Source: Heterocephalus glaber (taxonomy: Eukaryota; Chordata; Mammalia; Rodentia; Bathyergidae). Taken from it: 64,000 nt of DNA. Positions within the stretch are counted from its first letter, which is position 1. Every line of letters starts with the position of its first letter. Positions 1 to 11,089 of the stretch are shown here, piece by piece. The notes beneath the pieces are model-generated. The model had not been told where the DNA came from. It saw nothing but the letters and a program-made list of their open reading frames with translations, and did no database searches. The stretch lies in contig NW_004624854.1 in NCBI RefSeq assembly GCF_000247695.1, positions 1,780,315 through 1,844,314 of the forward strand, given 5' to 3'. A program made the translations under genes and the position numbers.

Positions 1-205
1 GGGTTCCTGTTGCATGGAGAACTGTTTTCCATCCTTTTACTTTCAGTCTATGCATTTCCATTTGAGTTAGGTGTGTTTCTTGTATGCAGCATATTGTTGG
101 ATTTTGCTTCTTAATCCATTCTGCCAGTCTATTTCTTTTGATTGGTGAACTGAGGCCATTATTATTGATAGTTATAATTGATAGATATTGACTCATCCTT
201 GTCAT
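1..205 (-). pseudogene. L1 ORF2 N-terminus (endonuclease domain), partial
   Basis: Translation on the minus strand from the ATG at 205 (a second in-frame ATG at 196) gives the start of the L1 apurinic-type endonuclease. The typical order is visible: an 'NNNGLSSPIKRNRLAEWIKK' stretch followed by 'TICCIQETHL'. The E of QETHL corresponds to the metal-binding glutamate of this nuclease family, and the N of the first stretch to its conserved asparagine. No stop is seen before the window edge. In an active L1 this protein nicks target DNA and reverse-transcribes the element. The rest of ORF2 lies outside the window, so its integrity cannot be judged. Confidence 0.85.
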
Positions 206-259
206 GATGTTTTCCTTTTGTTGGCTCTTTTATTTTTCATTTTCCCCCCTTTCCCTTTA

Positions 260-1373
260 GTGTCTTACCTTGCCTGGTGGCTTCCCTCTGTTGGGCCTTT
301 TAGAGTTTTGTCCTTCATTGTCTTGTTCTAGGATATTGTTTAGAATTGTTTGGCATGCTGGTTTGGTGTTCATGAAATTTCTCAGGTGTTCTTTGTCGTG
401 GAGGTATCTAATTCCCCATAGATTTTGAAAGATAATTATTCAGGATACAACAGTCTAGGTTGGAAGTTACTTTCTTTTAGGGCTTGAAATACTTCACTCC
501 AGGCTCTCCTTGATTTGAGGGTTTATGTTGAGAAGTCTGCTGTGATTCTGGTGGGCTTTCTTTTGTAGGTGATTTGTTTCTTTTCTCGAAGTGCTTATAG
601 GATTTTGTTCTTCTGTTCGGTTTCTGGGATCTTGACTATTATATGTCTAGGTGTAGATTTTTTTTGATCATAGCTAGTTGGAGTTCTATATGCCTCACTT
701 ATCTATATGTCCAATTCTCTACCTCTGGCTGGGTGGTTTTCTACTATTATTTCTGTGAACAGTTTTTTTTTATGTCAATTGTACTTTCTCCTGTTTTTTC
801 TTGGACTCCTGTCCACTTTATGTTATTCTTCTTTGCAACATGTAGCAGCTGCTGGATTGATTTCTTGTGGTCCCTTACTATTTTTAAGAAATTTCTGTTT
901 TCATTGTCATTTACCACAGTCTTGTATTCTGTGTCTTCTGTTTTATCTTCACATTCCCTTAATCTGCTGTGCATACTTTCAATTGAGTTTTTAATCTCCT
1001 GGATATCTGTTTGAATCTGTTTCATTGATTCCATTTCTTTCTTAAGTTGGGCAATCATGGTTTCCATTTCTTTGTCATGCTGGGCATTCATGGCTTCCAG
1101 CATGTTTCTGAGCTCATCTAATTTTTTATCTGTTTCTGTTCTAGAGTCTCTAATCATGTCTTTCACTCTGCTTGCCATCTCTATAGTTATCTGGGAGATT
1201 ATTTCTGCTTTGAATTTTTCTAGAGCCTCATTAATCTGTTTTGTTACTCCTTGTGCTACGAGTTCAGGGTGTCCAGGTGGTTGATTATCAGACTTTTCCA
1301 CCTTGTTTCCCCCAGAATTTGCCTGTTGTGGGGTTGAAGTCTGAGTTTTTGCCTTGCTTAAATGTCTTCTCAT
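260..1373 (-). pseudogene. L1 ORF1 (RNA-binding chaperone), broken
   Basis: An open stretch from the ATG at 1373 runs about 208 codons to 747. Residues about 45-160 are a charged, heptad-rich coiled coil (ending 'ECEDKTEDTEYK'), followed by the start of the RRM-like domain (about 'NNIKWTGVQEKTG'). The frame is then lost at a run of nine T (763-771 on the plus strand). After the run the rest of the RRM and the C-terminal domain continue in another frame as far as about 400, interrupted by several stop codons; motifs 'RITADFS' and 'SNFQPRLLYPE' match the conserved L1 ORF1p C-terminal domain. ORF1p normally trimerises and coats L1 RNA. This copy cannot make it. The 3' end at about 260 is approximate. 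Confidence 0.85.
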
Positions 1374-2705
1374 TTTTCTTTTTGGTATTGTCCTTGGTTT
1401 AATTCCTGGGTTACGTATCTTACGTATCTTTGTTGCTTGTAGTTAGAACCCTTACGGAATAATTGCTTCTCAGAGGTGTCTTCCAGATATAGTTGGTGTT
1501 TAGGTTTTGAGTCTCTAATGGCTCTGAGGCTATCTAATTTTCAGTATACCAGAAGGAAAACTGATTAGATCAATCATAACACCTTAGCCCAAGTGATATA
1601 ATCAGCAACACCATAGCATCAAGTACATCTTAGAAAATGAGAATTTGTGGTTGTTATTAATCTGCCACCTTTAACTCTGTGAATTAAATCAAAATCAAGG
1701 AGCAACCCAACATATGTTTATAGTGAGTAAACTCTTCAATATAGCAACTTTACCCTTCATGATGGGAAGTTAGAAGGAGTTGGAAAGGGAGGGCTAAGTA
1801 GGTAGAAGGATAGGGGAAGGTTAGCAGTGAGGCCTGAGGACACATGTGAGAGATTGAAAAATAAAGAAGAAATATGAATTAGGGCCAGAACAGGAACAGA
1901 AAGGGAGATGAAGAACAGTGTGGGACAGCAGTGGAGCAAGTGAGAGAGAGAAAGAAAAGAGAAAAGAAAGAAAAAAGAGGAAAATAAAAATTTGAAAAGA
2001 GTAGGAAAAAAATTAAAAATAAGAGCAAAAATTACTAACAATAATTTTGAAAATAACAAATAAATGATAAAAATGAAGGACCTCCTTCAGGGTATGTCTC
2101 TGCTGCCACAATAAAGAACGTGGGCAGCAGTGTGCAGCTATAAGTCAATGAGTCTCAGTAAGCCAGTCACAGACCTGTGAGATTCAGGCAGATTTCTGGC
2201 TGCAAGTCCCAAGTTGAGCTCCCTGTCTTCCTGCAGGGTTGAACTGTGCAAACCACTATTGCAGATTCCAGCTGCCCTTCCCCTGAAGATAGTCCAGGTT
2301 CCGATGGGAGGTGATGATCCCTCCAACTTACCAAGTATGGTGGTCTGGTGTGCCTTTATTGCAGAGATTCTCTTCACTTTTCCAGTGGGCTTCAGTTTTC
2401 ATCACTGCCTGAGAGAGGGCCTCGTTCTGTTGTTGGCTTCTGCAGCTCAGGACAATGGCCTTTATGCCCCGCTGTGCCTCTGTAGTGTGGAACCAGGTAG
2501 TGGCACAGCCAGCCCAGAGGTGGGGTGGGGGGGTGGAGTGTGGGTGTTGCATGCACCCGCTTGGTTAAGCTGCTCCGTTGGGCGGGCTGAGGGGTCCTCA
2601 TCATCTCGCTGGGGGCAGGTGGGCGTGGTAAGCTGTACAGAGTGGGGCTCCAGACCAAAAGGAGTCATTTTTAGAAGAGGAGGCTTTATCAGTGAAATTA
2701 ACCGG

Positions 2706-5320
2706 TAGTAAATTTTGTGAGTCCTCCCCTGCAGTGTGAGTCTACTTTCTATTACTTCATTATTAAAATATCATGTTAAAGTAATAGCTATTCAGCATTT
2801 TCAATAGTCCTGGCCCACTGAAAGCAATTACATTAAAAAAAAATAAACTAAATTTATTTTAACTGATCCATGAAAAATAAAATAGTGTATGTGTTACGTT
2901 GGTAATGGGATGTTTCCATGCATATTAAACATTGTGGAATGTGTAAATCAGGTCAAACATATGTATCTCTTCGAACATTTATCATCTGTTTATGGTGCAA
3001 ACTTCTGAAATTCCTCTAGCTTTTTGAAATGTGCAATTTATTATTGTTGTCTCCAGGGAGTGTTGTACAAGAGCCCTGTCAAGCTTCCTGCTTCTGTGTA
3101 GCTGAGAAGCCATTGACCAACATCCCCCATCCCAGCTCCTGCTCTCTCGGATGCGTGGTCAACACCACTCCATCCCCAGCTTCAGCGAGGTCACTTCTGT
3201 GATCTCACGTATTACTGAGGTCTGTGCTACTGCTGTCTTTTTGTGCCTGTCTTGTCTTAACATAAGGATGTCCCAATCCATCCATGTTTTCGGAATTTTT
3301 AAAAAAATTTATTTCACATTGTATTCTCATTACACTGGGCACAGCACTACTGTTCCTTCAGGCAGGGCTGTGATCCAAGTTCTACTGTTGTTAATTTGGG
3401 ATCTGAGGTGGAGTTAAAGGAGGCTGAGGACTGCTGTAAGGGGACAGGGGTGGGTCCTGGGGGAAGCAGGAATGGGCTTGGAGCTGCCCGGGTTGGGCTC
3501 CTGTTCTAGGGCCACCGTCTGTGCCCTGGAAGGTCAGCAGTGCGGATCAGGAGAGGGGTCCACAGCAGCTTCTCAGCACAGAAGGGGAGGCACTGGTCAG
3601 GGGGGCCTGCTGAGAGTGGGGGCCAGCTGCATCTTCAATGGAAAGCCTGAGAAGGCGTCCTCCTCCTTCTGGATCTGAATCCTAGGTAGCACCCTCTCTG
3701 TTCCTTGGCCTGTAGTTGATCTCAACCGGAGACCTTGTTGCTACTTCTTTTTATGTGACTGTGCTAAATATATCAGGATATTGATTTTGATCCTCTGCTA
3801 GTCTTTTTCCTTAGTCCTTCTTGTTCAAGACATTTCCATTCTTCTTGACTCTCTGGTCACTCCAAGACTTAATTAAACATACTAAGAGCTCTTCTGGCTC
3901 CTTGTTTTCCTTTTCTCCTTTACTTCCTGAAATTTTGTAGTCATTTCAGTTTTAAGTGTTATTTTCTCCATTTTCCCCTGAGTTTTATTTGCAGCACAAA
4001 GCCTAACCCAAAGCACATAGGAAGAGCTGGCCCCGTGTGCTGTTGGAATTCAGGAGACTTAGCAAGCCTCCCAGTACAGTGACACATTTTTTCTTCTCTC
4101 TTTTGAAAATGTCTCCTTCTTATTTTTCTCACACAGTCTTTCTTCTCTGCTTTGCTACTTGTGACGAATGAGAAGTGTCGATCCTCCAAGCTGGACACAG
4201 GCCTGGTCCCACCCCATTTCTCTGCATCGGTGTATCTGGATGTAGTGAGGACGTTGCAGGTTTTCACAGTCCCCAAGCTGTATTTTTCCTACACTTGGCA
4301 CAGTGGACATACTTAAGTCACCTACTCAATGTTAAAATTATTTATTTTAAGTTCTTTGTCCATGGTATTTTCCTTGTTTATTCATTTCTCTTATTCTCAT
4401 TTTTAAAAATCACTACTTCTCTTTAAGGTCCATTTAATATATAAAGGATAAAAAGGGTTCATGCATTTGCAGGAATCTTGACAATAACACTTTATTGGCT
4501 TGCAATAGGAAAATGAATATTGGGTCAATATGCCATCTCGAAAGTTGATTCGAAGAGAATTCAATTAATTACCTTTAGCTGGCTTTTCATCAGTGTAATA
4601 CAAGTGAAAATGAATAATATAGATTTTCATTTCCTCATTTTTCTTTGCTTTATGTGATATTTTATGCTTGAATTCTGTATTGTTACTCACAAAAGGTATT
4701 TTATTTTAGTTTTTGTATAGTTGAAGAAATATATTTAATATAAAAACTCACTATAATATTAATCTATTAACTGAATCCAAAGTAATGGAAGCATTCACAG
4801 GTCAAAAAGAATCTTTGTGAAGATTTTCTTTTTTTTTTTTTTTTGCAAGAAGTGATGCTCAGTATCCAGTGATTATGCTAGTTGGATTAGTAGAATCTTT
4901 GGTGTTCAAGAATACCACTTGGTGGCAGAATTCATTTTTGAGTATGAAAGAGTTCCCATGGGATTTGCCTATGGAAAGAACGTACTCAGAATGCATGGAA
5001 TTTATATGTGTAATGTGTGAATTTAATGGAAGGAGACTTTTATCAAATGAATGATATTAATAGAAATAATTTATTTGATACTTCATGTTGTGTTCATTTT
5101 TGGTGGAAGTAGTTATCATAAACATTTTTATGAGTTGAGAGGAATAAATAGGTGTTAGAGGATCTAATAGTAAAAGAAAAAATAGGGTACGTCTGCTTAT
5201 AAAATGTTCATAGGACCCCCAAAACATGGGATGGAATCTTTTTATTTTAATGCTGCTGATTCAATCCCTGTGTTATCTGTTGGACAGCTCATTTTTTCCC
5301 CTAGATATTCTGTATTGTTT
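2706..5320. other. unique sequence, no gene seen
   Basis: Mostly AT-rich sequence with a more GC-rich patch around 3,420-3,690. Reading frames are short and match nothing I know. A poly-T run lies at about 4,831-4,844. The part at 4,480-4,610 has the look of a conserved non-coding element and is listed as a finding. Confidence 0.5.
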
Positions 5321-5324
5321 TAGA

Positions 5325-5412
5325 TTTTTTTTTTTTTTGGTACCGGGGATCGAACTTGGGTCCTTGCGCTTGAGCAGCAGGTGGCAAAACCACTGAGCTA
5401 AATCCCTGGCCA
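5325..5412 (-). mobile_element. ID SINE
   Basis: A T-rich run (the reversed A tail), then 'GGTACCGGGGATCGAAC' (reversed B box) and 'CCACTGAGCTAAATCCC' (reversed A box): a full ID element on the minus strand. The A and B boxes are the internal RNA polymerase III promoter inherited from a tRNA-Ala-like ancestor. 'TAGATTTT' occurs on both sides and is the likely target duplication. Confidence 0.92.
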
Positions 5413-6790
5413 TAGATTTTTTAATATATTAAAACTTTTGGTTTTTTAAGCATTTTTGAATTGTGCCAGCACTACTTACATGCCCAAATTTCCACATTTC
5501 TATGGTGAAAGGATTTTCTGGTCACGTCCATTAGGGATAATGTTATATATGATCCAGGAGACTCAAAAAGGCCACAAATGTACTGAAGATGCTGATGGTT
5601 CATGTTTGGTTTTTTAAAATCAAATTTTCACACTTTTTAAAGTAACAAACTTGCTATTATTTAGCTATATTACCGTTTTTAGAAGAATCAGATGAGTGGA
5701 TGTTGCTGCTACAGACTTTTAACCATTTTATTATTTTCTTTGTGTTCTTATAACTTGGGCTTAACATTTCAATATTAACTCTGTCTCAGATTCCTCCTTT
5801 CTTCTGTCCTTACAGTCTCAGTACCTGCTGCTGACTGATTTCATTCTCTTTGTGAGGGCTGGATTTCGGTTTGTTTTTTTTTAATGTGAGTCCATGAGAA
5901 AAGAATTTTAGCTTCCAACTATGATGGAGCAGATCAATGGTCTCACTGTAAGAAACTTGGAAGCCAGATGAAAAATAAATGTTCGAAAGCAATGGTAATG
6001 TTTGCAGCTACCAAGACTTGAGGGTACAAAATCCTGATAGAGCAGATTTTTGAGCAGAGAGGTGAGAGGATATTCTACAACATTATTTTTCCCCTCAGGA
6101 TATTTTTGATTCTCAGAATTGGTAAGAGATGATATTACCAGAAACAGAGAAACTGGTAGAACTTTTGATGGTCTCACGGGGGTTGAAAAAAGAAAAATGT
6201 GAAGATGAAGGGTTGAGAATTCTGTGTAATGAAAGGGAGCTAAGTACAGGACTTGCTATGCTTCTGAAAGAATGCAAAGCACAGGGGAGACTTTTGTAGT
6301 TTCATGGGGGACCCAATGTGGAGCACTGGGGCACAGGTTAACGCTGTTCCTAGAATGACCCTCTCTGCTATGACCCATGGAAGACGATGCCCCGGAAATG
6401 CAGCAGAGACGGACTGCAGCTCATCTCAGTCTCCCGACTTGGAGTGGAGGAAGGAGGTGAGCCTCCATACTGTTTGACTATTTGGGCAAAGGATAAGCCT
6501 CTGTGGATGAAGATAGCTTCATCAGAGCCTCTGTTTCTCATATTCATTGTTCTGCATCCAATCAAAATGAAAGAAAGAAAAACAGAGTGACACCACGTGA
6601 TACAAGTACAGAAATCATCACACACGTCTGTTAAGATAGCATTAATCTATACACTCAAGAAAATAAGAATACACTCAAGAAAATGAGAAAATAAGAAGAA
6701 AATAAGAAGAAAATAAGTGAAATGAAGGTGAGGACTGATGGAAAGATGAAGAAAGTAATGCATGAATTAAAATATTTTCAATGCTTTTCT
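5413..6790. other. unique sequence with a short A-rich tandem repeat
   Basis: No gene recognised. At 6,648-6,720 a unit like 'AATACACTCAAGAAAATAAG' occurs twice, followed by about three copies of 'AAGAAGAAAAT'. The small reading frames around 6,370-6,625 overlap on both strands and look accidental. Confidence 0.5.
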
Positions 6791-6856
6791 TTGGTTTTTT
6801 TTTGGTACCAGGGATCGAACTTTGGTCCTTGAGCTTGCAAGGCAGGCATCATTTTA
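6791..6856 (-). mobile_element. ID SINE, 5'-truncated
   Basis: Only the tail and B-box half of an ID element is present ('GGTACCAGGGATCGAAC' to 'GCAAGGCAGGCATC'), on the minus strand. The A-box half that should follow is missing. The direct repeat 'AATGCTTTTCT' lies just before and just after the piece, so the truncation probably happened at insertion rather than by a later deletion. Confidence 0.85.
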
Positions 6857-7678
6857 AATGCTTTTCTGAAAGAGGAAATCTAATTAGCTCAAGCTCTGTG
6901 TCCTGCCCGTGTAACAAGTGTCCACAAACCAATAGATTGGTAGATTGATCATTGACGTCAGAAGCCCATACATTCCAGTTCCCCTGGGCTGGGGTAGGAA
7001 TATCATGAAGTAATTTGTCTAAATGTTTCCTGCTGTCGGGTGTGATGTATCTAGTGAGCATTTCAGGAAGCATTTAAATATCATATGCCAGGCATGCCTT
7101 AAATGTCAACAGAACTCTTTCAGATGTTAGGGATTCATCCTGGGCTTCACAATGTTGGGGCTTCATAATGAAACAAACCCAACAATTTCTGTCTTCATGA
7201 AATTCACAGGTTAGTGACATACAGAAAATAAAGGTATCTGTAATATTGTTTGATATGAGAAATCATGACGAGCAGTGCCGAGGGTAAAATGTTAAGTAGG
7301 GCTGTCCAGGACCTCACTGTGATGCCAGTGTATAATGTCTCTGGGCGAGGTACAGGGAGCGGCCGTGAACGTCTGGCAGAAGAACACTCAGGATAAAGGG
7401 GGTATTTCGTGTGAAAGCCCAGAAATGTAAGGAAGAGCAAAGGGCCATCATAGTGGGGAATGAGTGGGGAAGCAGAGGAAATGAGAGAATGAGAACCCTG
7501 AAGGTAATGGGTGAGGGACCAGGTGGTGTAAAGTGCAGGGCAACATTCTGAAACCTGGAATTTGCTCTCACCAATATGGGAGCCACTGTAGGGTTTTGAG
7601 AAGAGGAAGATGATAACTGACTCATAGTTTGCGGATCTTTATTAGTGATAGTTCTCCAGATACAGAGCCAATAGGATT
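6857..7678. other. unique sequence, possible old repeat relic
   Basis: No gene recognised. The part at about 7,500-7,625 ('GGAGCCACTGTAGGGTTTTGAG') recalls an ancient mammalian repeat, but I cannot assign a family. Confidence 0.35.
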
Positions 7679-7742
7679 GTGTGTGCACACGCATGCATGC
7701 ACGTGTGTGTGTGCACGCACGTGTATGTGTGTGTGTGTGTGT
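7679..7742. repeat. (GT)n microsatellite with alternating purine-pyrimidine core
   Basis: Alternating purine-pyrimidine sequence (GTGTGCACACGCATGCATGC...) ending in a clean (GT)n run. Such tracts can adopt Z-DNA. Expected to vary in length between individuals. Confidence 0.9.
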
Positions 7743-9214
7743 GGTGGAGAGAGATCTTTATTTTTATGCCATCTTGAGTGTCACCCTCATTACCCAATCT
7801 GTCCCTAATTAATTCCCCAAATCCTCATTTCAGAATAACACCACTTGAGAGTTGAAGGTATATCTGATTTGGTGATGCAGGGGCAGACATTCTGTTTGTA
7901 AGAAAATACCACACACAACTATAGACATATATGGGCCTCATATCTCGCCAAGTAACTATTGTGAATATATGATCAAAAACAAGTACTTATTATTTTTGTA
8001 TTTGACCCTATTAGGTTGTAATGTTCTCAAAAACTATGGTTCTGTCTTATCCCATTCCGTGTTCAGAGCAAAACCTCTTCATACCATGGAAACTTGATCA
8101 TGGTTGGGGATTTGGATAGGACTAAGTGTGTCCACTAAAGGAGAGAGACATCTGGAAGCCTGTGAGAGAGAGGTCTTTGACAGAGAGATGCATACGGCAT
8201 TCCAGTGAAGAACTGTCTGACTATCTTCTCAGACCTAGCTACAGCCTATGTTATCAGTTTAGTCTTCTGATGTTCCCACATGACTTCTTTGCTTTATTTT
8301 GTTTTGGTTCAAGTCTATTCTTTGTCTGAGGTCATTGAAAGTCTAGAAAATACCATGATAATTTATCATTTTGGCACTTAAACTCTCTCATAATCTTGGT
8401 TTCAAAAATTTACATTTTTATTTGCTATTTTCTTGTGTTTAACTTGGAATTTCCATGCATTCATTATCTAGATAATCTTTCTGGCTTTTTAATTTTGTTT
8501 CCTTCTTACATCACTGTCTCTGTTTATTGGCTAGACTATTTGTGTATGCTAACAGAGAAAGGGAAACTTCAGATGAAAGGGTTATTCCTTTAATGTGTTT
8601 GTGGAGACCTCTGGGTCTAGTTTCCGTGCCATCTGTTACAGAGCTGTTGCTCTGCACTTCAGACATAGGAAAGCAAGGTTCTAACCATTTTTTTCACTGC
8701 ACTGAGCTTCTTCACTTAGGTCAAAGCAGTGGAAGAATCAGGAACATTGGCAGATTTGTGACCAAATCCAGCTCTGATCTAGTAGTTCTAATTCCCCTGG
8801 TTTAGGGCTTCCTTGTAGGGCAGACACTGCTGCTGACACCCAGTGGCCTATCAGCTAGTGACTCATTGTCTTGTATAGTAGAGGTCATCAAGCCAGTTAT
8901 AGTGTCTGTATTTCATTTTCCTCACATACCCTTTTCTTGGGTTTCCCTGGTTGGATACTATCAACTTGATTTTTATAAAAAAGATATTTTATCCATTTCA
9001 TTTCATAATTTTGCATTGCTTTAGTTCTTTTCTTACTTTTTGCAAAGACTGTGTTAACATTCTTCTAAAGTCTACTCATGTTTTTTTCCCCATTTATCAT
9101 CAGAAAAGTCTTCCTTTATACCATCATCAGTTTATTATGATAAGACATTTCTGAAGTTCTACAACATCTTTTATAATGTTCATATGTTGATTATATATTT
9201 CATTTTTTAGTAAA
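7743..9214. other. unique AT-rich sequence, no gene seen
   Basis: Several short frames on the plus strand (for example 8,396-8,805) have no recognisable domain, no clear splice context and a composition like the surrounding DNA. I treat them as accidental. Confidence 0.5.
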
Positions 9215-9345
9215 TTTCCTATTTAAGTGGACAGGCTTTGTATCTGTATATAGAATATAAGCATCAATTCTATGCAAGCAGGCATCATGATTTTTTGTGC
9301 TCTATAGTGGTGAATGGATATTTATTCAATTTTTGAACAACTGAT
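9215..9345 (+). mobile_element. possible L2 LINE 3' end
   Basis: The order 'GAATATAAGC...GCAGGCATCATGATTTTT...TGAATGGATATTTATTCAATTTTTGAACAACTGA' resembles the diverged 3' end of L2 (a 'gaatgtaagctcc...gggcaggg...caataaatatttgttgaatga' pattern). The element is old and the match loose. Confidence 0.45.
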
Positions 9346-11089
9346 TAAATGACAGTTTCTTTTTGTCCTTCTATTTTGAACAGCCCGAGTTAATACTGCA
9401 TTGGTTAGGTCAAATTGACTTGTTTTTTACTTGGGTTATTGGAAGTGTATCAGCTTGCTTTCATTACCATTTATACTGCTGATCATTTGTTGTGAAATGC
9501 ACTTCAAAGGATCTAATCTTATTAGTCCTTCGGATTCAGTTCAAAATCTCCAAAAAGATCAGTGAATGACATAACAAAACCTTAATGTCCTCATTTCCTT
9601 GTGGCTTTCTCACATCTGCCTCTCTCCTTACATAAAACTCTTAAAGTGTTCTGATGATCTAGAAGTGCTTGAAGAAACTAATAGTGCAGAATTAATAGGA
9701 AAGCCAAATAATCAATTCAAAAGCATGTGCAACATGGTGCTTTTAAGAATGTCCTGTTAGATACCACAACAATCAGAGCTGATTTTCGTGCAGTGTTTGA
9801 AGATAATAATGATTCAGGCTTCTTTCAGACCTCTGACATTTTCTAAGCTTGTCAAAGGTTGCAGTAAACAGAGCGATCACTTAATTGGATCGCTCTTCCC
9901 ATGATGAAATGCCTCATGGTAGACAACACTGGGCCAGCGATGTTCTTTTCTCAACTTGCCTTTCATCTTTCAGGCAAATAGAGCTCTGTAGGATACTGTG
10001 AAGTCTTTCAAAAAAACATCTCTGAGAACAATGTAGGCGCCCAGCTTTTGGTTATGGTTCAGATGAATCTTTCTTGTGTGTCACATTTTGGAGTGTGTGA
10101 AGTTTAAAGGGTGTTTCCTAGTTCTGGTTTCCCTAGCTCTGTGCCTTAATCAGCTTTGGCGGTGATCACAAAGTCAATGAATGAAAGATTCAGAGGCAGG
10201 CTGGCAACCTGTCTCCAAGACACCTCGCAAGGTGGCATGTAAGTGACTGGCAGAGCTGTCGGGCAAGGAGACTATGGCCCAACACCCACACCTCTGAACC
10301 TGTCCTGTCACTCTAAGCTGCAGCCTCCTGCAGCTCACTCCTCTGCTTATGTTGTCATTGTTAGGAAAATTATCTGCCACTGGTGGTATTTAGTGTAAGT
10401 GGTTTCTACTCTTAAAATTGTCCTATTATCAACATTTTCATAAGACTTACCATCAAGGATTTTATCCAGTAATAAAGGAATCCCACCTTGTGTATTTCTG
10501 TAGGTGAGAAAAATGTATATCCTGATTTAGACCGCGATGATTTCCTTAGAAAAGATTTAATGAAGTCCTACTTTCTGCGGCTTATTTTATTAATCTAAGA
10601 AATATGTATCCTGGGTTCTCTAAAAAAGCCTAAGTTAAAAAAAATTTTAGATGAAGGCAAAGCATTTGGGGGCATTGCTACAAACATTCATATCAAACAT
10701 ATGTTTGTTAAAATGTGTCTGTGACTACATAGAGAAAAACAATGCTGTCAACTGGTTAGTTTGGCTGCAAGAACTGTCACTGTAAATCTTTAAAATGGTG
10801 TCATTTAATTGTGTCATATAATGTAGAGAAATACAACATTTTATGTTTTGTCACATTAATGGCACTATTAACTTTTTGTTTTATCTGTCATTAATTATGA
10901 GTTAGATGAGGGGGTTTAAAATACACATAATTCAATAAGTATAAGACAGGGAAAACATTATCATTAAACATTTAGTTCTGAAATATTTTAAAGTAGCAAA
11001 GTTTCTTGTTTTTATTGTTTTTAACCTCTAGTTAACCCTTAGGGAGCTAGAATAACTTTCTTATAACAAATCTATGATGAGGATAATGC
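9346..11089. other. unique sequence with a perfect small hairpin
   Basis: No gene seen. A perfect 9-bp inverted repeat lies at 9,870-9,896, inside a stretch that resembles conserved non-coding DNA (see findings). The piece at about 10,190-10,300 faintly recalls a MIR core on the minus strand, too weak to call. Confidence 0.45.

Larger units (their letters stand above)
1..2705 (-). mobile_element. L1 LINE, 5' two-fifths, cut by the window edge
   Basis: Read on the minus strand this is the front of an L1 retrotransposon: 5' UTR (about 2705 to 1374), ORF1 (1373 to about 260), a short inter-ORF spacer and the first codons of ORF2 (205 to 1), which runs off the left edge. The ORF2 start and the ORF1 coiled coil and C-terminal domain are recognisable. 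The part assigned to the 5' UTR is placed by position; it turns GC-richer towards its outer end (about 2,100-2,690), as L1 5' ends often do. The outer boundary is approximate and I see no target duplication. Stop codons and a frameshift in ORF1 show that this copy is dead. Subfamily not determined. Confidence 0.85.

Noticed and set aside
2214..2708. 164-codon open frame on the plus strand
   Set aside because: It lies antisense in the assigned L1 5' UTR, has three overlapping frames on the other strand and no known domain.
6953..6960. Perfect TGACGTCA (CREB/ATF-type site)
   Set aside because: A single 8-mer without promoter context; expected by chance now and then in 64 kb.
10190..10300. Possible MIR core on the minus strand
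   Set aside because: The match covers too few bases.
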